A stretch of 54,501 bases of DNA from an uncultured Myxococcales bacterium. GTDB taxonomy: Bacteria > Myxococcota_A > UBA9042. The notes under the pieces were generated by a model that saw nothing but the letters and a program-made list of their open reading frames with translations, was not told the DNA's origin and ran no database searches. This document shows, piece after piece, positions 1 through 10,800 of the stretch. The stretch lies in the NCBI GenBank assembly GCA_937910235.1, contig CALENB010000246.1:1-54501 (forward strand). Reading direction: 5' to 3'. Positions within the stretch are counted from its first letter, which is position 1; each line of letters opens with the position of its first letter. The position numbers and the translations under genes are program-made.

Positions 1-122
1 CGCGCCGCCCTCGCCCCGCCGCGCGTGGCCGCCAGCCCGCGCCGCCAGACGACGCGCCGCCGGCCACACTGTACGACGACAGCGGCGGCGCTGGCGGCGA
101 TAATGAGGACGCGACGCGGGTC

Positions 123-1868
123 TTGAGCACAGCAGATCTCGACGATTTCAACGCCGCCGCCGCCGCCACCGCCGCGCCGCGCGCAGCACAGGCGATCCCG
201 ATCGAGCTGCACGTGGTGTCGGGTCCCGATCGCGGCAAGGTGCATCGACTGTCCGAAGGCGAGGCGCTCGTCGGTCGCGGCCTCGACTGCGACATCGTGC
301 TGGCGGATCCGGCCGTGAGCCGCAAGCACTTCCGCGTCGTCCGCACGGGCGATGACGTTGACGCTATCGACATGGGCGGCGCCAACGGCACCAACATCAA
401 CGGCGATCGCGTACCACGGCATCGCCTCACACCCGGCGACCAAATCGAGGTCGGCACCACCGTGCTCGAGTTTCGAGTCGAGGGTATGGCGACGTCTCGT
501 TCGCGCGACGATTTCCCCCAATCCTCGGGGTCTTCGGCAGCTTCACGACCTGCCGGCAGGGGTAAGGGCAAGAGCAAGGTTGGCTTGTTCGTCGGCTTGG
601 CCGCCGCTGGTGTGCTGGTGCTCGGCGGCGGCGGAGTGGCCGCTTGGTTGGTGATGGGCAGCGGTGGCGATGGCGGCGCATCGACCGGCGACGGAGCCGA
701 AACGGCCCCGGACATCGGCGAGCTGATCAAGTCCGCCAAGGGTCAGATCGACGCGGAGGAGTGGTCCGGGGCGGTCGACACGTTGAAGAAGGCCAAGAAG
801 CTGGCGCCGACCAACACCGAAGTCAAAGGCATGCTCGTCAAGGCTGAAGAGGAGCACGAAGCCGCTGAAGCGCTTGAAGAGGGGAAGGCGCTGCTGAAGA
901 AGAAGCAGTACAGCCAGGCCATCTCCCGCTTGAAGGACGTGCCGAACTCATCGGAGCAGTTCTCAGAAGCGGCGGACGCGATCAAGGAAGCGAAAGTCGA
1001 CATGACGAGCGCGTACCTGACCGCGGCTCGAACGGCGATGGAGGCCGGCGACAGCGTCAAGGCCAAGGCGCTCCTAGCCAAGATCCTGAAGATCGATCCT
1101 CAGCACACCGAGGGCAAACTGCTCAACGAGCAGCTGGCGAGTGGCGACGGCGCCGCACCAGCTGGTGACGGCAAGCCGGGTAGCGACTCAGCGGGCAAAG
1201 ACCAGGGTGGCAAAGACAAGGCCGGCAAAGACAAGGGCGGCAAGGGCGACGTCGCCGCGAAGCCGGGCCAGAGCGCCGATAGCCTCATGAAGCGGGGCCT
1301 GAAGGCCTATCACAACCGCGAGTGGAGCGCTGCACAGCAGGCGTTCTCCGCCGTCGCAAAGGGTAACTACGACAAAAAGGACCGCACCAAGGCAGCCCAG
1401 TTTCTGGCCGGCAGCGCTGAGGTGGCGGCCGCGTTTGGCACGGCGAATACGCAGCAAAAGCCACTGCAACAGGCGAAGGCGTGGCGCACAGCGTACGCGG
1501 CCGACAAGCGGGTGGATGGGCACTTTGGTTCGATGCTCATCAAGCGTCTGACCGCGGCGTATGTCATCGCTGGCAAGCAGCTCTACAAGGGTGGTCACTT
1601 CGCCCGCGCTGCGGAGGCCGTGCGTGAGGCGATGAACTACGATCCCGAGAACGCGGCGGCCATGAAGCTGGAAGATCAGTGCATGAGCCAGGCCGTGTCG
1701 CTGCTGGGCAAGGCCAAGCAGCACATGGCCAAGAAGAACTATGCGACGGCTCAGAGCCTGGCGCGCGAGGTCATGGGGGTGCTGCCCTCGATGGATCCCC
1801 GCGCCGCTGAGGCACGCGGTATCGCCAAGGCTGCAGCCGCAGCGAGCGTCGCCGGCGACGACGACTGA
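123..1868 (+). CDS. FHA-domain protein with single TM segment and TPR-like C-terminal repeats
   Basis: ORF; N-terminal FHA signature (GxALVGRGLDCDIVLADPAVSRKHFRV...GGANGTNING), hydrophobic segment GLFVGLAAAGVLVLGGGGVAAWLVMG, then helical TPR-like repeats; Lys/Gly-rich linker. Start could be a few codons off. Confidence 0.85.
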   Translation: MSTADLDDFNAAAAATAAPRAAQAIPIELHVVSGPDRGKVHRLSEGEALVGRGLDCDIVLADPAVSRKHFRVVRTGDDVDAIDMGGANGTNINGDRVPRHRLTPGDQIEVGTTVLEFRVEGMATSRSRDDFPQSSGSSAASRPAGRGKGKSKVGLFVGLAAAGVLVLGGGGVAAWLVMGSGGDGGASTGDGAETAPDIGELIKSAKGQIDAEEWSGAVDTLKKAKKLAPTNTEVKGMLVKAEEEHEAAEALEEGKALLKKKQYSQAISRLKDVPNSSEQFSEAADAIKEAKVDMTSAYLTAARTAMEAGDSVKAKALLAKILKIDPQHTEGKLLNEQLASGDGAAPAGDGKPGSDSAGKDQGGKDKAGKDKGGKGDVAAKPGQSADSLMKRGLKAYHNREWSAAQQAFSAVAKGNYDKKDRTKAAQFLAGSAEVAAAFGTANTQQKPLQQAKAWRTAYAADKRVDGHFGSMLIKRLTAAYVIAGKQLYKGGHFARAAEAVREAMNYDPENAAAMKLEDQCMSQAVSLLGKAKQHMAKKNYATAQSLAREVMGVLPSMDPRAAEARGIAKAAAAASVAGDDD

Positions 1869-1953
1869 ACGTCGGTTCCCTGAAACACCGATCGTGCAAC
1901 CGCACATCGAGAAGACCCATCGCCGCGCCTCGAGCCGGCACCTAGGAGAGGCC

Positions 1954-2358
1954 ATGGCCGACCACAGCGAGCTGAAGGTGCTTGTCGCCGAAGACGATCT
2001 CGAAATTGGCGACATGCTGCGGGCGACCCTGTCGGGTGCGGGCTATGACGTCACGTTGGTTCACGACGGTGAGGAGGCGCTGCGCGCTGCCCTCAGCGAG
2101 AAACCCGATCTGATCGTGCTCGACGTGATGATGCCGCAGATGAACGGGTGGGAGGTGTGCAAGAACTTGCGCGCACGCCCTGAATTCAGCGACGTCGGTA
2201 TCCTCATGCTGACGGCGATCGGCCCGAACTTGAACGAGATGACCGCCCCGTTGTATGGCGCGGACGATCACCTCGATAAGCCTTTCCTCATCGACGAGCT
2301 GCTCGAACGCCTCGCTACCCTGGCTCAGAAGGCCGGCGGCGCGCCGGCAACAGCGTGA
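1954..2358 (+). CDS. Response regulator receiver-domain protein
   Basis: MADHSELKVLVAEDDLEIGDMLRATLSGAGYDV...DLIVLDVMMPQMNGWEVCKNLR...DKPF: canonical receiver. ATG at 1954 preceded by aggaga. Confidence 0.9.
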   Translation: MADHSELKVLVAEDDLEIGDMLRATLSGAGYDVTLVHDGEEALRAALSEKPDLIVLDVMMPQMNGWEVCKNLRARPEFSDVGILMLTAIGPNLNEMTAPLYGADDHLDKPFLIDELLERLATLAQKAGGAPATA

Positions 2359-2372
2359 GCTGGAGGGCTGCG

Positions 2373-3695
2373 ATGACCGCCCACACGGTGCAGATCCGGT
2401 CGGCGCAGATCCGGTCGGCGCACATCCGATCGGCGCAGATCTGGTCGGTGCAACCTCGATCGGTGCCAACCGTCCGCCGTGCCTACGTCGCGGCGCTCGC
2501 GGCGTCGATTTGTCTGCCGTTGTTCGCCGGATCAGCGTCCGCTGCCGATCAGCAGACGGTGACGCTCATCGACCTGAGCACCGATGGTCGTGCGCAAGGT
2601 GAGATCGCGCACGACGTCACGCGGGCCCTGCGCCTTGACGCGCGGATTCGTTTTCGCCCGGTCTCTGAGACCATCAACGTCGGCGGCGAGGACGCAGAGC
2701 GCAACAATGTGCGCAGCGCCATCAGCTTGATGCGCTCGGCCTCCAATCGCATCAAGGAGAAGGATTGGGAAGACGCCGCGGAGGAGCTCGAGAGCGCTGT
2801 GACGGCGCTGACGACGTCCTTCGCCCACGCGCCCGATCAGACCTTCGTGGAGCAGGTGCTCGTGCTGCACGGGGTGGCGCTCTACATGGCCGGCGAGAAG
2901 AAAGAGGCCGCGCTCGCCTTTCGTCGTTCGGTCGCGTTCCACCCGAAGACCAAACACGACGTCAGCGCGTATGGCGCTAAGGTCGAGGCTGCTTATGCCA
3001 AGGCGCGTGACGAGGTGCTCTTGCGCAAGCCGGTGACATGGGAGATCCGCACCGAGCCGGCCAACGCCGAGGTGTGGGTCAACGGCCGCTATTACGGTCT
3101 GTCGCCCACCTTTGTAGTGTCCATCTCGGGTCCGCAGTATGTGCGCCTCATGAAGCAGGGCTACGGCCGCTGGGGCAAGCTCATGGTGGTGAAAGAAGAG
3201 AACGCCAAGGTCTCGCTCAAGATGACGGTAGCGCGTCGCAAGCCGGCGTTCGACCGGATGCTTGAGCGCCTCAGCGAGATCTTTGACGGCGCCGTGGAGC
3301 CCAACGACCTGACCCGCGCCCAGGGGTTGCTCAACGCGCCGCAGGCCGTGGTCCTGCGCGTCTCAGGCTCCCGCGAGAAGATGAAGGTGCAGCTTGCGCT
3401 CGCCAACCTCGCCGGTCGGCAGGTCGTCAAACGCATCACGCGCAATGTGCCGTGGATGCGCCGTGACAAGATGGCGATCGAAGCCCTGGTGCAAGAGCTG
3501 CTCAAGGCGCCGGACATCCCGAAGGCCGTCGGTCCGGTCGTAAAGACGGACTCCGTGTTCAAGAAGTGGTGGTTCTGGAGCGCGGTCGGCGTGGTCGCTG
3601 CCGGCGCCACGACCGCCGCGATCTTGCTGTCGCGTACCGAGACGGCCCCCGCCAAATACAAGGCCGGCGAGGGCGGGCTCATCCTCCATTTCTGA
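2373..3695 (+). CDS. PEGA-domain protein with signal peptide and C-terminal TM segment
   Basis: PEGA-like stretch WEIRTEPANAEVWVNGRYYGLSPTFVVSISGPQYVRLMKQGYGRW; hydrophobic WWFWSAVGVVAAGATTAAILL near C-terminus. Start uncertain: ATG 2373, or GTG 2463 directly before the signal peptide. Confidence 0.8.
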   Translation: MTAHTVQIRSAQIRSAHIRSAQIWSVQPRSVPTVRRAYVAALAASICLPLFAGSASAADQQTVTLIDLSTDGRAQGEIAHDVTRALRLDARIRFRPVSETINVGGEDAERNNVRSAISLMRSASNRIKEKDWEDAAEELESAVTALTTSFAHAPDQTFVEQVLVLHGVALYMAGEKKEAALAFRRSVAFHPKTKHDVSAYGAKVEAAYAKARDEVLLRKPVTWEIRTEPANAEVWVNGRYYGLSPTFVVSISGPQYVRLMKQGYGRWGKLMVVKEENAKVSLKMTVARRKPAFDRMLERLSEIFDGAVEPNDLTRAQGLLNAPQAVVLRVSGSREKMKVQLALANLAGRQVVKRITRNVPWMRRDKMAIEALVQELLKAPDIPKAVGPVVKTDSVFKKWWFWSAVGVVAAGATTAAILLSRTETAPAKYKAGEGGLILHF

Positions 3696-3742
3696 GTCTT
3701 GGGGGGGGGCGGAGCGCGTCATCGCGGGTTGAGCCTGCCGGT

Positions 3743-4750
3743 CTAGCCTGCGGGTTTGGCGGTCGGTCCGGCTGTGGTCGGTGCGGCTGGGGCAGGTGTG
3801 GCCGACGCAGGTGTCACGGGCGGGAAGGGCGCCGCGACCGGGATCGGCGTGGTGCGCAGCAAGGCGGCGCCACTCACAGCCATGATCTTGTCGGTCAGCT
3901 CGTCGAGCACACCCGCACGGGCGAACCAGCGCGGGAAGTCGTTGGCGATGTCCATCGCAGAGCGCAGGTCGGGGATGCGCGCTCGCCCTTGTTTGATCGC
4001 AGCTTGGAGCTTCGGGTAGGCCGGATCTGTGGGCAGCTTCGGGTCCGAGAGGCCCCAGCCGGCGGCCTCCAAGCGGTCTTCCAGGGTGGGCCAATGCACG
4101 TCGGTGAACGGTCGCGGCGGCGTGCGCTCGTAGAACGCCTGCAGCGCAAAGCGGATCCCGCCAGGCACCGGCGTCTGCCCGGTGACCCACACCGCGCGCT
4201 CGACATGGTTGGGAATGCGGTCGATGAAGCTGATGATCTCAGATTGACTGCCCTTGATCGTGACGCGCGCGTCGATCACGCCCTTGAGGTCATCGGGGCT
4301 GAGCTCCCACGTTTGATCGGCGCCAAGCTGCGGACCCTTGGCGGCGACGGGTGCTGTCGGTCGCACATGCACCTGCCAGTCCGACATCTCCAGCGACATC
4401 GCCCGGGCATGGGCCCGAAGATCGGACTCCAACGACTGCTCTGCGGGCCGCGCCGGTACCCGTCGAGAGAAGCCGCGCTGCTGCAACCGGCGGTTGAGCT
4501 CCGCGAGCAGATGGCCGCTACGAAGCCGCAGATCGTACACTTTCTGCATGGTCGTCAGCTCCGCTTCGACGCCAGCGAGGATCTGGGCAAGCGGGATGGG
4601 TTTCGGCGGTGGCACAGGTTTGGCCGGTGGCGGCGCGGTGGCGCACCCGACGAACAGGGCCGCGAGCCAGAGCACGGCGGCGACCGCGTTCAGTCGCAGG
4701 CCGCAAATCCGGCGTAGAAGTGGCTGGTCAAGGTCGCGTCGTCGCTGCAT
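3743..4750 (-). CDS. Putative lipoprotein, weakly PilO-like
   Basis: Start at M52 of the long ORF gives MQRRRDLDQPLLRRICGLRLNAVAAVLWLAALFVGCATAPP (lipobox FVGC). Central GVIDARVTIKGSQSEIISFIDRIPNHVERAVWV resembles the PilO fold by eye. Confidence 0.65.
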   Translation of the reverse strand: MQRRRDLDQPLLRRICGLRLNAVAAVLWLAALFVGCATAPPPAKPVPPPKPIPLAQILAGVEAELTTMQKVYDLRLRSGHLLAELNRRLQQRGFSRRVPARPAEQSLESDLRAHARAMSLEMSDWQVHVRPTAPVAAKGPQLGADQTWELSPDDLKGVIDARVTIKGSQSEIISFIDRIPNHVERAVWVTGQTPVPGGIRFALQAFYERTPPRPFTDVHWPTLEDRLEAAGWGLSDPKLPTDPAYPKLQAAIKQGRARIPDLRSAMDIANDFPRWFARAGVLDELTDKIMAVSGAALLRTTPIPVAAPFPPVTPASATPAPAAPTTAGPTAKPAG

Positions 4751-4944
4751 CGGATCCCCCACGGACGCGTACCGTCCGAAGTCACTGCCCGGGGCCACTG
4801 CGCGGGGCCACTGCGCGGGGCCATTGTCGCTAGACCACCACAGAAGGGAAGGGGCTTGCCGCGCCCACGACGCAGCGCTACCCTCCGCGCTCCACACTAC
4901 CACGCTTGCACCTACCTCTCAGGTGCCCCAAGGAGCGACGCAGC

Positions 4945-5352
4945 ATGCCACGCACCCACGAGGACATCGAAGACTTCATCATGCGCAGCGAGATCTCGGC
5001 GACCGAGGCTGCGCCTGGTACTTGGTTGCTCCAAGACGAGTCTTGGGGCGGCGCCCAGATCGTCGTGCAACACACCGACCCGCTGCTTGTGTTCCGCTGC
5101 AAGCTGTTCGACCTGCCGGAGATGCCGGTCGAAGCCGAGGCCACCCTCTTTCGCCGCATGTTGCAGCTCAACGCCACAGACATGGTTCAGGGTGCCTACG
5201 CCATCGAAGGCACCGCGGTCGTGGTTGTTGAGGTGTTGCAGGTCGAGAATCTCGACGAAAACGAGTTCATGGCCGCTGTGGATTCGCTGACCATGGCGAT
5301 CGTCGAGCATCACGACGACCTCTCCGCGCTGCTACCGAGCGCGCAAGCCTGA
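4945..5352 (+). CDS. YbjN / CesT-like small domain protein
   Basis: MPRTHEDIEDFIMRSEISATEAAPGTWLLQDESWGGAQIVVQHTDPLLVFRCKLFDLP...; aaggagcgacgcagc upstream of ATG 4945. Confidence 0.65.
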   Translation: MPRTHEDIEDFIMRSEISATEAAPGTWLLQDESWGGAQIVVQHTDPLLVFRCKLFDLPEMPVEAEATLFRRMLQLNATDMVQGAYAIEGTAVVVVEVLQVENLDENEFMAAVDSLTMAIVEHHDDLSALLPSAQA

Positions 5353-5474
5353 GCGCCCATGGTCGAAGCTGGCCAGCGCTGAACCGCGCCTGTTGAGCCT
5401 GCCCTGTTGAACCCGCCCCGTGGTCACGTCAGTCTTCCTGGACGCGACCCCACACGACGAGAGAGGAAACGTCC

Positions 5475-6242
5475 ATGAGCATGTTCCAGCGAATCGGTCT
5501 GCTGCTCCGCTCCAACATCAACTCGATGGTGTCGAGCGCAGAGGAGCCGGAGAAGATCCTTAACCAGCTGCTCATCGACATGCGAGAGCAGTTCATCAAC
5601 GCGAAAAAGCAGGTCGCCGTAGCGATCGCGGATGAGAAGCGACTCTACGCCAAGCTCAACGAGGCCAAGAAGACGTCGGCTGACTGGGAGAAGAAGGCCA
5701 TGCTCGCCCTGACGAAGGGTGATGAAGGTTTGGCGCGTGAGGCGCTCTCCCGCAAGCAGGAGCAGGACAGTCTGGCGACGCAGTGGCAGCAGCAGTGGAT
5801 CGCGCAGAAGCAGGCGACGGAAGGGCTGCGAGAGAGCCTGCACAAGCTCAACAGCAAGATCGGCGAAGCGAAGCGCAAGAAGGACCTGCTGATTGCGCGG
5901 TCCAAGCGAGCCGAGGCGCAGAAGTCGATTCAGCAGACCATGGGTGGGCTCAACGACAACAGCGCTTTTGACGCGTTTGAGCGCATGAACGACAAAGTCG
6001 AGCAAAATGAGGCAGAGGCTGAAGCTGCCGCTGATCTGGCCGGTGAGCTCAGTGGGTCGAACCTGGAGGACCAGTTCGCCGCGCTTGAGCACGAGTCGGG
6101 AACCAACGACGCCCTGGCCGACCTGCGTGCCAAGATGGGCCTGGGTGGCCCCACGGTGAAGACGCCGCTCGCCCTTGGCGTGCAGGACGAGTTCCCGGTC
6201 CCAGAGATCGGGATCGACGTCAACGAGAAGGTCGGCGGATAA
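5475..6242 (+). CDS. pspA: PspA/IM30 family phage-shock protein
   Basis: MSMFQRIGLLLRSNINSMVSSAEEPEKILNQLLIDMREQFINAKKQVAVAIADEKRL: canonical PspA/IM30 N-terminus and coiled coil. Confidence 0.92.
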   Translation: MSMFQRIGLLLRSNINSMVSSAEEPEKILNQLLIDMREQFINAKKQVAVAIADEKRLYAKLNEAKKTSADWEKKAMLALTKGDEGLAREALSRKQEQDSLATQWQQQWIAQKQATEGLRESLHKLNSKIGEAKRKKDLLIARSKRAEAQKSIQQTMGGLNDNSAFDAFERMNDKVEQNEAEAEAAADLAGELSGSNLEDQFAALEHESGTNDALADLRAKMGLGGPTVKTPLALGVQDEFPVPEIGIDVNEKVGG

Positions 6243-6257
6243 GTAGGGGAGAGCGCT

Positions 6258-7805
6258 GTGGGGCACTATCGGCTGCGAGGCGGCGTTCAGCTCGCTCGTG
6301 GATCGGATGGTCGCTGGATGCTGCGTGACCGCAGCCTGCGTCGTGCCCTACGTCTCGGCGATCGAGACGCCCGCGTCGTTCGGTTATTGGCTGATGGGCG
6401 TGGCTGCGGTTTTGCCGCGCTCGTCGCTGCCCTCGGTGATCCAGATGAGGTGCGGACTCGGCTGAGCGCGCTGGCGCGGTTGTATGTGCTCGCTGGTGAA
6501 CGCGCGACGACCCGGCTCTCGCTGGTCCAGGAGGCCGCTGAGTTCGCCGCGACGCTAGCCGCCGCCGCCGCCGCCCCTGAGGCCGCTGCCGGCACGGTTC
6601 CGGTCCACTTTCCGCCTGGACGCGACCCGCCGCGGCACCGCTGTGTGGCGACCGGCGCCTGCTGCTCCGCCAGCTTTCTGGGCCCAATGAGCGACAACGA
6701 CCGGATCCGCGTGAGCGGCCTGCGACTCGGCGCCCGCGCGCGGGTCAGCGACGGCGCGGACGCGCTGGAGAGCGTTGAATTTCAGGGCCAGGAGCTGTGG
6801 GGGATGCGCCGCATCGGAGGCGACTGCGTGGCCTTGGGGGACGACAATCTCTGCGACCTGCATGCCGAACACGGATACGACATCAAGCCGATCCCGTGCC
6901 GACAGTTCCCGCTGCGCTTTCATCGGACGCCGTGGGGACTGCACGTGAGCCTGTTGCTTGCGTGCGAAGGCTACGATCGCGCCCGCGGCGAGGCCGACGC
7001 GTGGTCCACGCGGGAGCAGGAAGTCCGGGCTTTCTTGGCTGAGGGCGCGCACGTTCCGGCCAGTGCGCTGCCCTTTGAGTGGAGCGCTGGCGTACCGGCG
7101 AGCGTCGCAGAGACGCGCGGTCTGCTCGACGCGCTTCTGCAAGGGTTTGACACCGACATCGCCGCCCCAGCGGACCCGTTGACCCCCGAAACAGCCGAAT
7201 ATACGGCCGATCCGCGCGCGTTGCTGGCGACGGTGGTGCGCAGCTTCGAGGCGGCCACGCTCGCTCGTGCGGCGGCGTTGAGTGAGGGCGAGGAGGTGGC
7301 CCAAGTCGCGGCGGCCGGCCTCGCCACTGCGGGCCTCGCTGACGCGTTGGAGGGTGACGCGCCGTGGTTTGACGTGACCGGGCTCGCGGCGCACAAGGCC
7401 CGACTCGCAGCGCGCGCGACCGCGCTCGCCGACCGTGACGAGCCGGCCGACGTGACACGGCTCGGTCGCTTCGCGACGGGGCTCGACGCGCTGATCGACA
7501 ACGCACAAGCGGCGCCGCGCGGGGCGTTTCGGTTGTCTGAGCTGGCGCGTCGACACCTGCTCGACGTGGTGCACAACGACCTCCCCGCGCAGATCGCCCT
7601 CGGCCAGCTCGATGCCGGACTGGCGAACCTCGCCCGCCGGCTGCGTTTTGTTGAGGCGTTGGCGTGCGCGCTCAGCGCCGCGGATGGCGCCAGCGAGGTC
7701 ACGGCGCGCCACACGACGCTCGCCTTGAAGGTGGCGTACCGCTCGGAGCCCGACATCACCGCGCTTTCCGCGTCGTGGGTACGCCGCGCTGACGCTGCAA
7801 CCTAA
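6258..7805 (+). CDS. YkgJ-family cysteine cluster (zinc/iron-chelating) protein
   Basis: RCVATGACCSASFLGPMSDNDR...DCVALGDDNLCDLHAEHGYDIKPIPCRQFPLRFHRT Cys cluster typical of YkgJ/CxxCxxCC proteins. Likely GTG start nearby possible. Confidence 0.75.
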   Translation: MGHYRLRGGVQLARGSDGRWMLRDRSLRRALRLGDRDARVVRLLADGRGCGFAALVAALGDPDEVRTRLSALARLYVLAGERATTRLSLVQEAAEFAATLAAAAAAPEAAAGTVPVHFPPGRDPPRHRCVATGACCSASFLGPMSDNDRIRVSGLRLGARARVSDGADALESVEFQGQELWGMRRIGGDCVALGDDNLCDLHAEHGYDIKPIPCRQFPLRFHRTPWGLHVSLLLACEGYDRARGEADAWSTREQEVRAFLAEGAHVPASALPFEWSAGVPASVAETRGLLDALLQGFDTDIAAPADPLTPETAEYTADPRALLATVVRSFEAATLARAAALSEGEEVAQVAAAGLATAGLADALEGDAPWFDVTGLAAHKARLAARATALADRDEPADVTRLGRFATGLDALIDNAQAAPRGAFRLSELARRHLLDVVHNDLPAQIALGQLDAGLANLARRLRFVEALACALSAADGASEVTARHTTLALKVAYRSEPDITALSASWVRRADAAT

Positions 7806-7884
7806 TCGAGGCTGTCCCTTGCTCGGTTGGGTGGGGCTCCAGTACCGTTACGCCGTTCGCAATAGACCCTTAGGGGGGATGCTC

Positions 7885-10800
7885 ATGGTTCACGTCGATC
7901 AAAAATCCGTTACGGGCCGTCGCGCGATCGCGCTGCTGGGCCTCATCGTGCTGTTGGGTGCGATGCCAGGGTGCGGCGCCGACGAGGAGCCCAAAGAGGA
8001 GGACGCCATAAGCTTCGGGCAGACGGACACGGGTGTGACGTTCACGGACACCGGCGTCGCGAAGGACTCAGGCGGCACACCAGCTGACACCGGCCCGGCC
8101 GACACGGGCGCGCAAGCCGACACGGCCAGCGACAGCGGTCAGCTCACCGACAGCGGCGAAGCTGACGTGCTGCCCGACGTGGCTGTCGAGCTCGACGCCG
8201 GCGAGGACACGGCCGTGGACACCAATGTGGCACCGGATGTCGCCCTCGACCTGACCAGCTGCGTCAGCCGATGCGGGAAATACAAGTTCGGAGCGCCCTG
8301 CCAATGCCACGAGCAGTGCGCGGACAGCGGTGATTGCTGTAGCGACTACGCGAACGTGTGCAGCGCAGATGGCGCGACGGGTGACGTGACAGATGCCGGC
8401 GGCGACGCGACCGCGACACCCGACGCGGGGCCTGACGTTGGGCCCGACACCGGCCCGATCACCGACATTGGCTGCCAGAATATCGACCCAAACGCGGCCC
8501 CCGGCACCCTCGTGATCTCCGAGATCATGATCAACCCCAAGGCGGTCTTCGACGACTTCGGCGAGTGGGTGGAGCTCTACAATCCGGGCGATCAGCCGGT
8601 GCCGCTGGCCGGGCTCATCATCGAAGAGCCAGTCAGCAAGAAGAGCCACCAGATCAAAGGCTGCACGCTGTTTGTCGCCCCGAAGTCGTACTTCGTGCTC
8701 GGCCCGACCAACGACATGGCCAAGAACGGCGGCGTGTTGGTGAACTACGTCTACGACATCGGCGCGCTGAAGAACTTCAATGGTGGCGTGCTGATCCGCG
8801 TCGGCACGACGATCATCGACAAGGTCGAGTGGTTGGACGGCGTGTGGCCGAGCCCGGCTGAGTTCGACGGCAAGGCAGCGAGCCTCGATCCCGAGAAGCT
8901 CGACGCGGCCAAGAACGACAAGTACGAGTTCACGTGGTGCCCATCGAGCGTCGCGCTGTTGAGCGGCGATTTTGGCACGCCAGGCAAGCCGAACCCGGTG
9001 TGCCCCAAGCCGCCAGACGCCGACAATGATGAGGTCCCCGACGCCAAGGACAACTGTATCAGCGTCAAGAACCCCGACCAAGCCGACACGGACAAGGACG
9101 GGATCGGCGACGCCTGTGACAACTGCCCGAAGGTGCCCAACAAGGACCAGAAAGACATCGATGTCGACGGCTCCGGAGACGTGTGTGACCCGCAGAAGTG
9201 CGGCGACGGCGAGCTGGACCTCGACGAGCAGTGCGACGACGGCAACGACAAGGTCAACGACGGCTGTGAGGCCTGCAAAATCGCCAAGATCGTGGCCAGC
9301 AAGGTGTTCATCACGGAGATCTTCGTGAAGACCGACGAGGTCGTGTTGGGTGAGTGGTTTGAGGTCTACAGCGCCGACAAGAAGGACGTAATCATCAACG
9401 GCTGGCAGATCAAGACCGGTAAGGGCGGCTCCCACACCATCCCCGCGACCCCGCCGTTGGTGCTGAAACCCGGCGAGTTTTTCGTGTTCGGCGCGTCAAA
9501 AAGCCCAATTTTCAACGGTAAAGTTCCCGTGCAGCACGCTTGGGTCGACGCCGCTGGCAAGGTTGAGATCAGCTTGGATGACACGAGCGACACGATCTCG
9601 ATCTGGAACAGCACCGTCCTCATCGACCAGGTCGCCTACGGCACCGCGACGCCTGCGCCGAAGACCGGCAAGGCGATCGCGCTCGATCCGTCGTTCATGA
9701 GCTCGTCGTACAACGACAAGTCGATCTACTGGTGCGATGCGTACACCAAGTGGCCGTCGAGCCCCGGAGATTTCGGCACGCCAGGCGTGAAGAACCCGAC
9801 GTGCACACCGAACGGCGGCGACAAGGACGGCGACACGATCGTCAACGAGAAGGACAACTGCCTGTTCATCGCCAACGCGCTGCAGACGGACTCCGACAAG
9901 GACGGTCTGGGCGACGCTTGCGACAACTGCAGCAAGCTGCCGAACGCCGACCAGCTGGACGCGGACGGCGACGATGTCGGCGACCAGTGTGACAACTGCC
10001 CCAACTTCGCGAACACCGACCAGAAGGACACAGATGGCGACGGGTTCGGCGATTTTTGCGATTCGTTGAAGTGTGGCAACGGTCAGATCGACGCCTATGA
10101 AGAGTGCGACGACGGCAACACCCAGGCCGGTGATGGCTGCTCGGCGAACTGCCTGAAGGAGCTGGTGAAGCCGGGCGACGTCATCTTCGCCGAGTTCATG
10201 CTGAACCCGACCAAGGCGAGCGACGCCGCGGGCGAGTGGCTGGAGCTCTACAACACGACCGCGCAGCAGATCGACATCAACGGCTGGGTGCTGCGTGACA
10301 ACGCGACGGACAAACACGTCATCAACAACGGAAAACCCCTGTGGATTCAGCCGAAAGGCCGCCTCGTGCTGGGGCTGAACGCCGACACCAAGCTCAATGG
10401 CGGCGTGACGATCGACTACGTCTACACGGGCGTGGCCATGGCGAATCAGGCCGACGCGCTCGTGTTGGAGTGGAACAACGTCAAGATCGATGAGGTGTCG
10501 TACTACGCGAAGGGGTTGCTGTGCGCTCCCGTGAACCCGAAGCCGGGTTGCCAGGACCTCGGCTTTGATGTGCAGCCTGGCAAGACGCTTGCGCTCGATC
10601 CGTTGCAGCACTCCGCCACCGCCAACGATAGCCAGGACGCCTGGTGCACGGGAAAAAAGAGCTACGGCGATGGTGATTTGGGCTCGCCAGGAGCGTTCAA
10701 TCCGAGCTGCATCAACCCCTGCAAAGAGGCCGATAAAAAGACCAACAAGCAGGACGGCACGAGCTGTGGTCCCGAGCTGTGGTGCCAGACCGGCGAGTGT

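Noticed and set aside
1188-2015. Numerous long antisense ORFs throughout the window (e.g. 1188-2015 -, 8068-9435 -, 9496-11175 -, 21899-23638 -, 50619-52385 -)
   Set aside because: Antisense to well-supported genes, low-complexity Arg/Ala/His-rich translations; typical of shadow ORFs in high-GC DNA.
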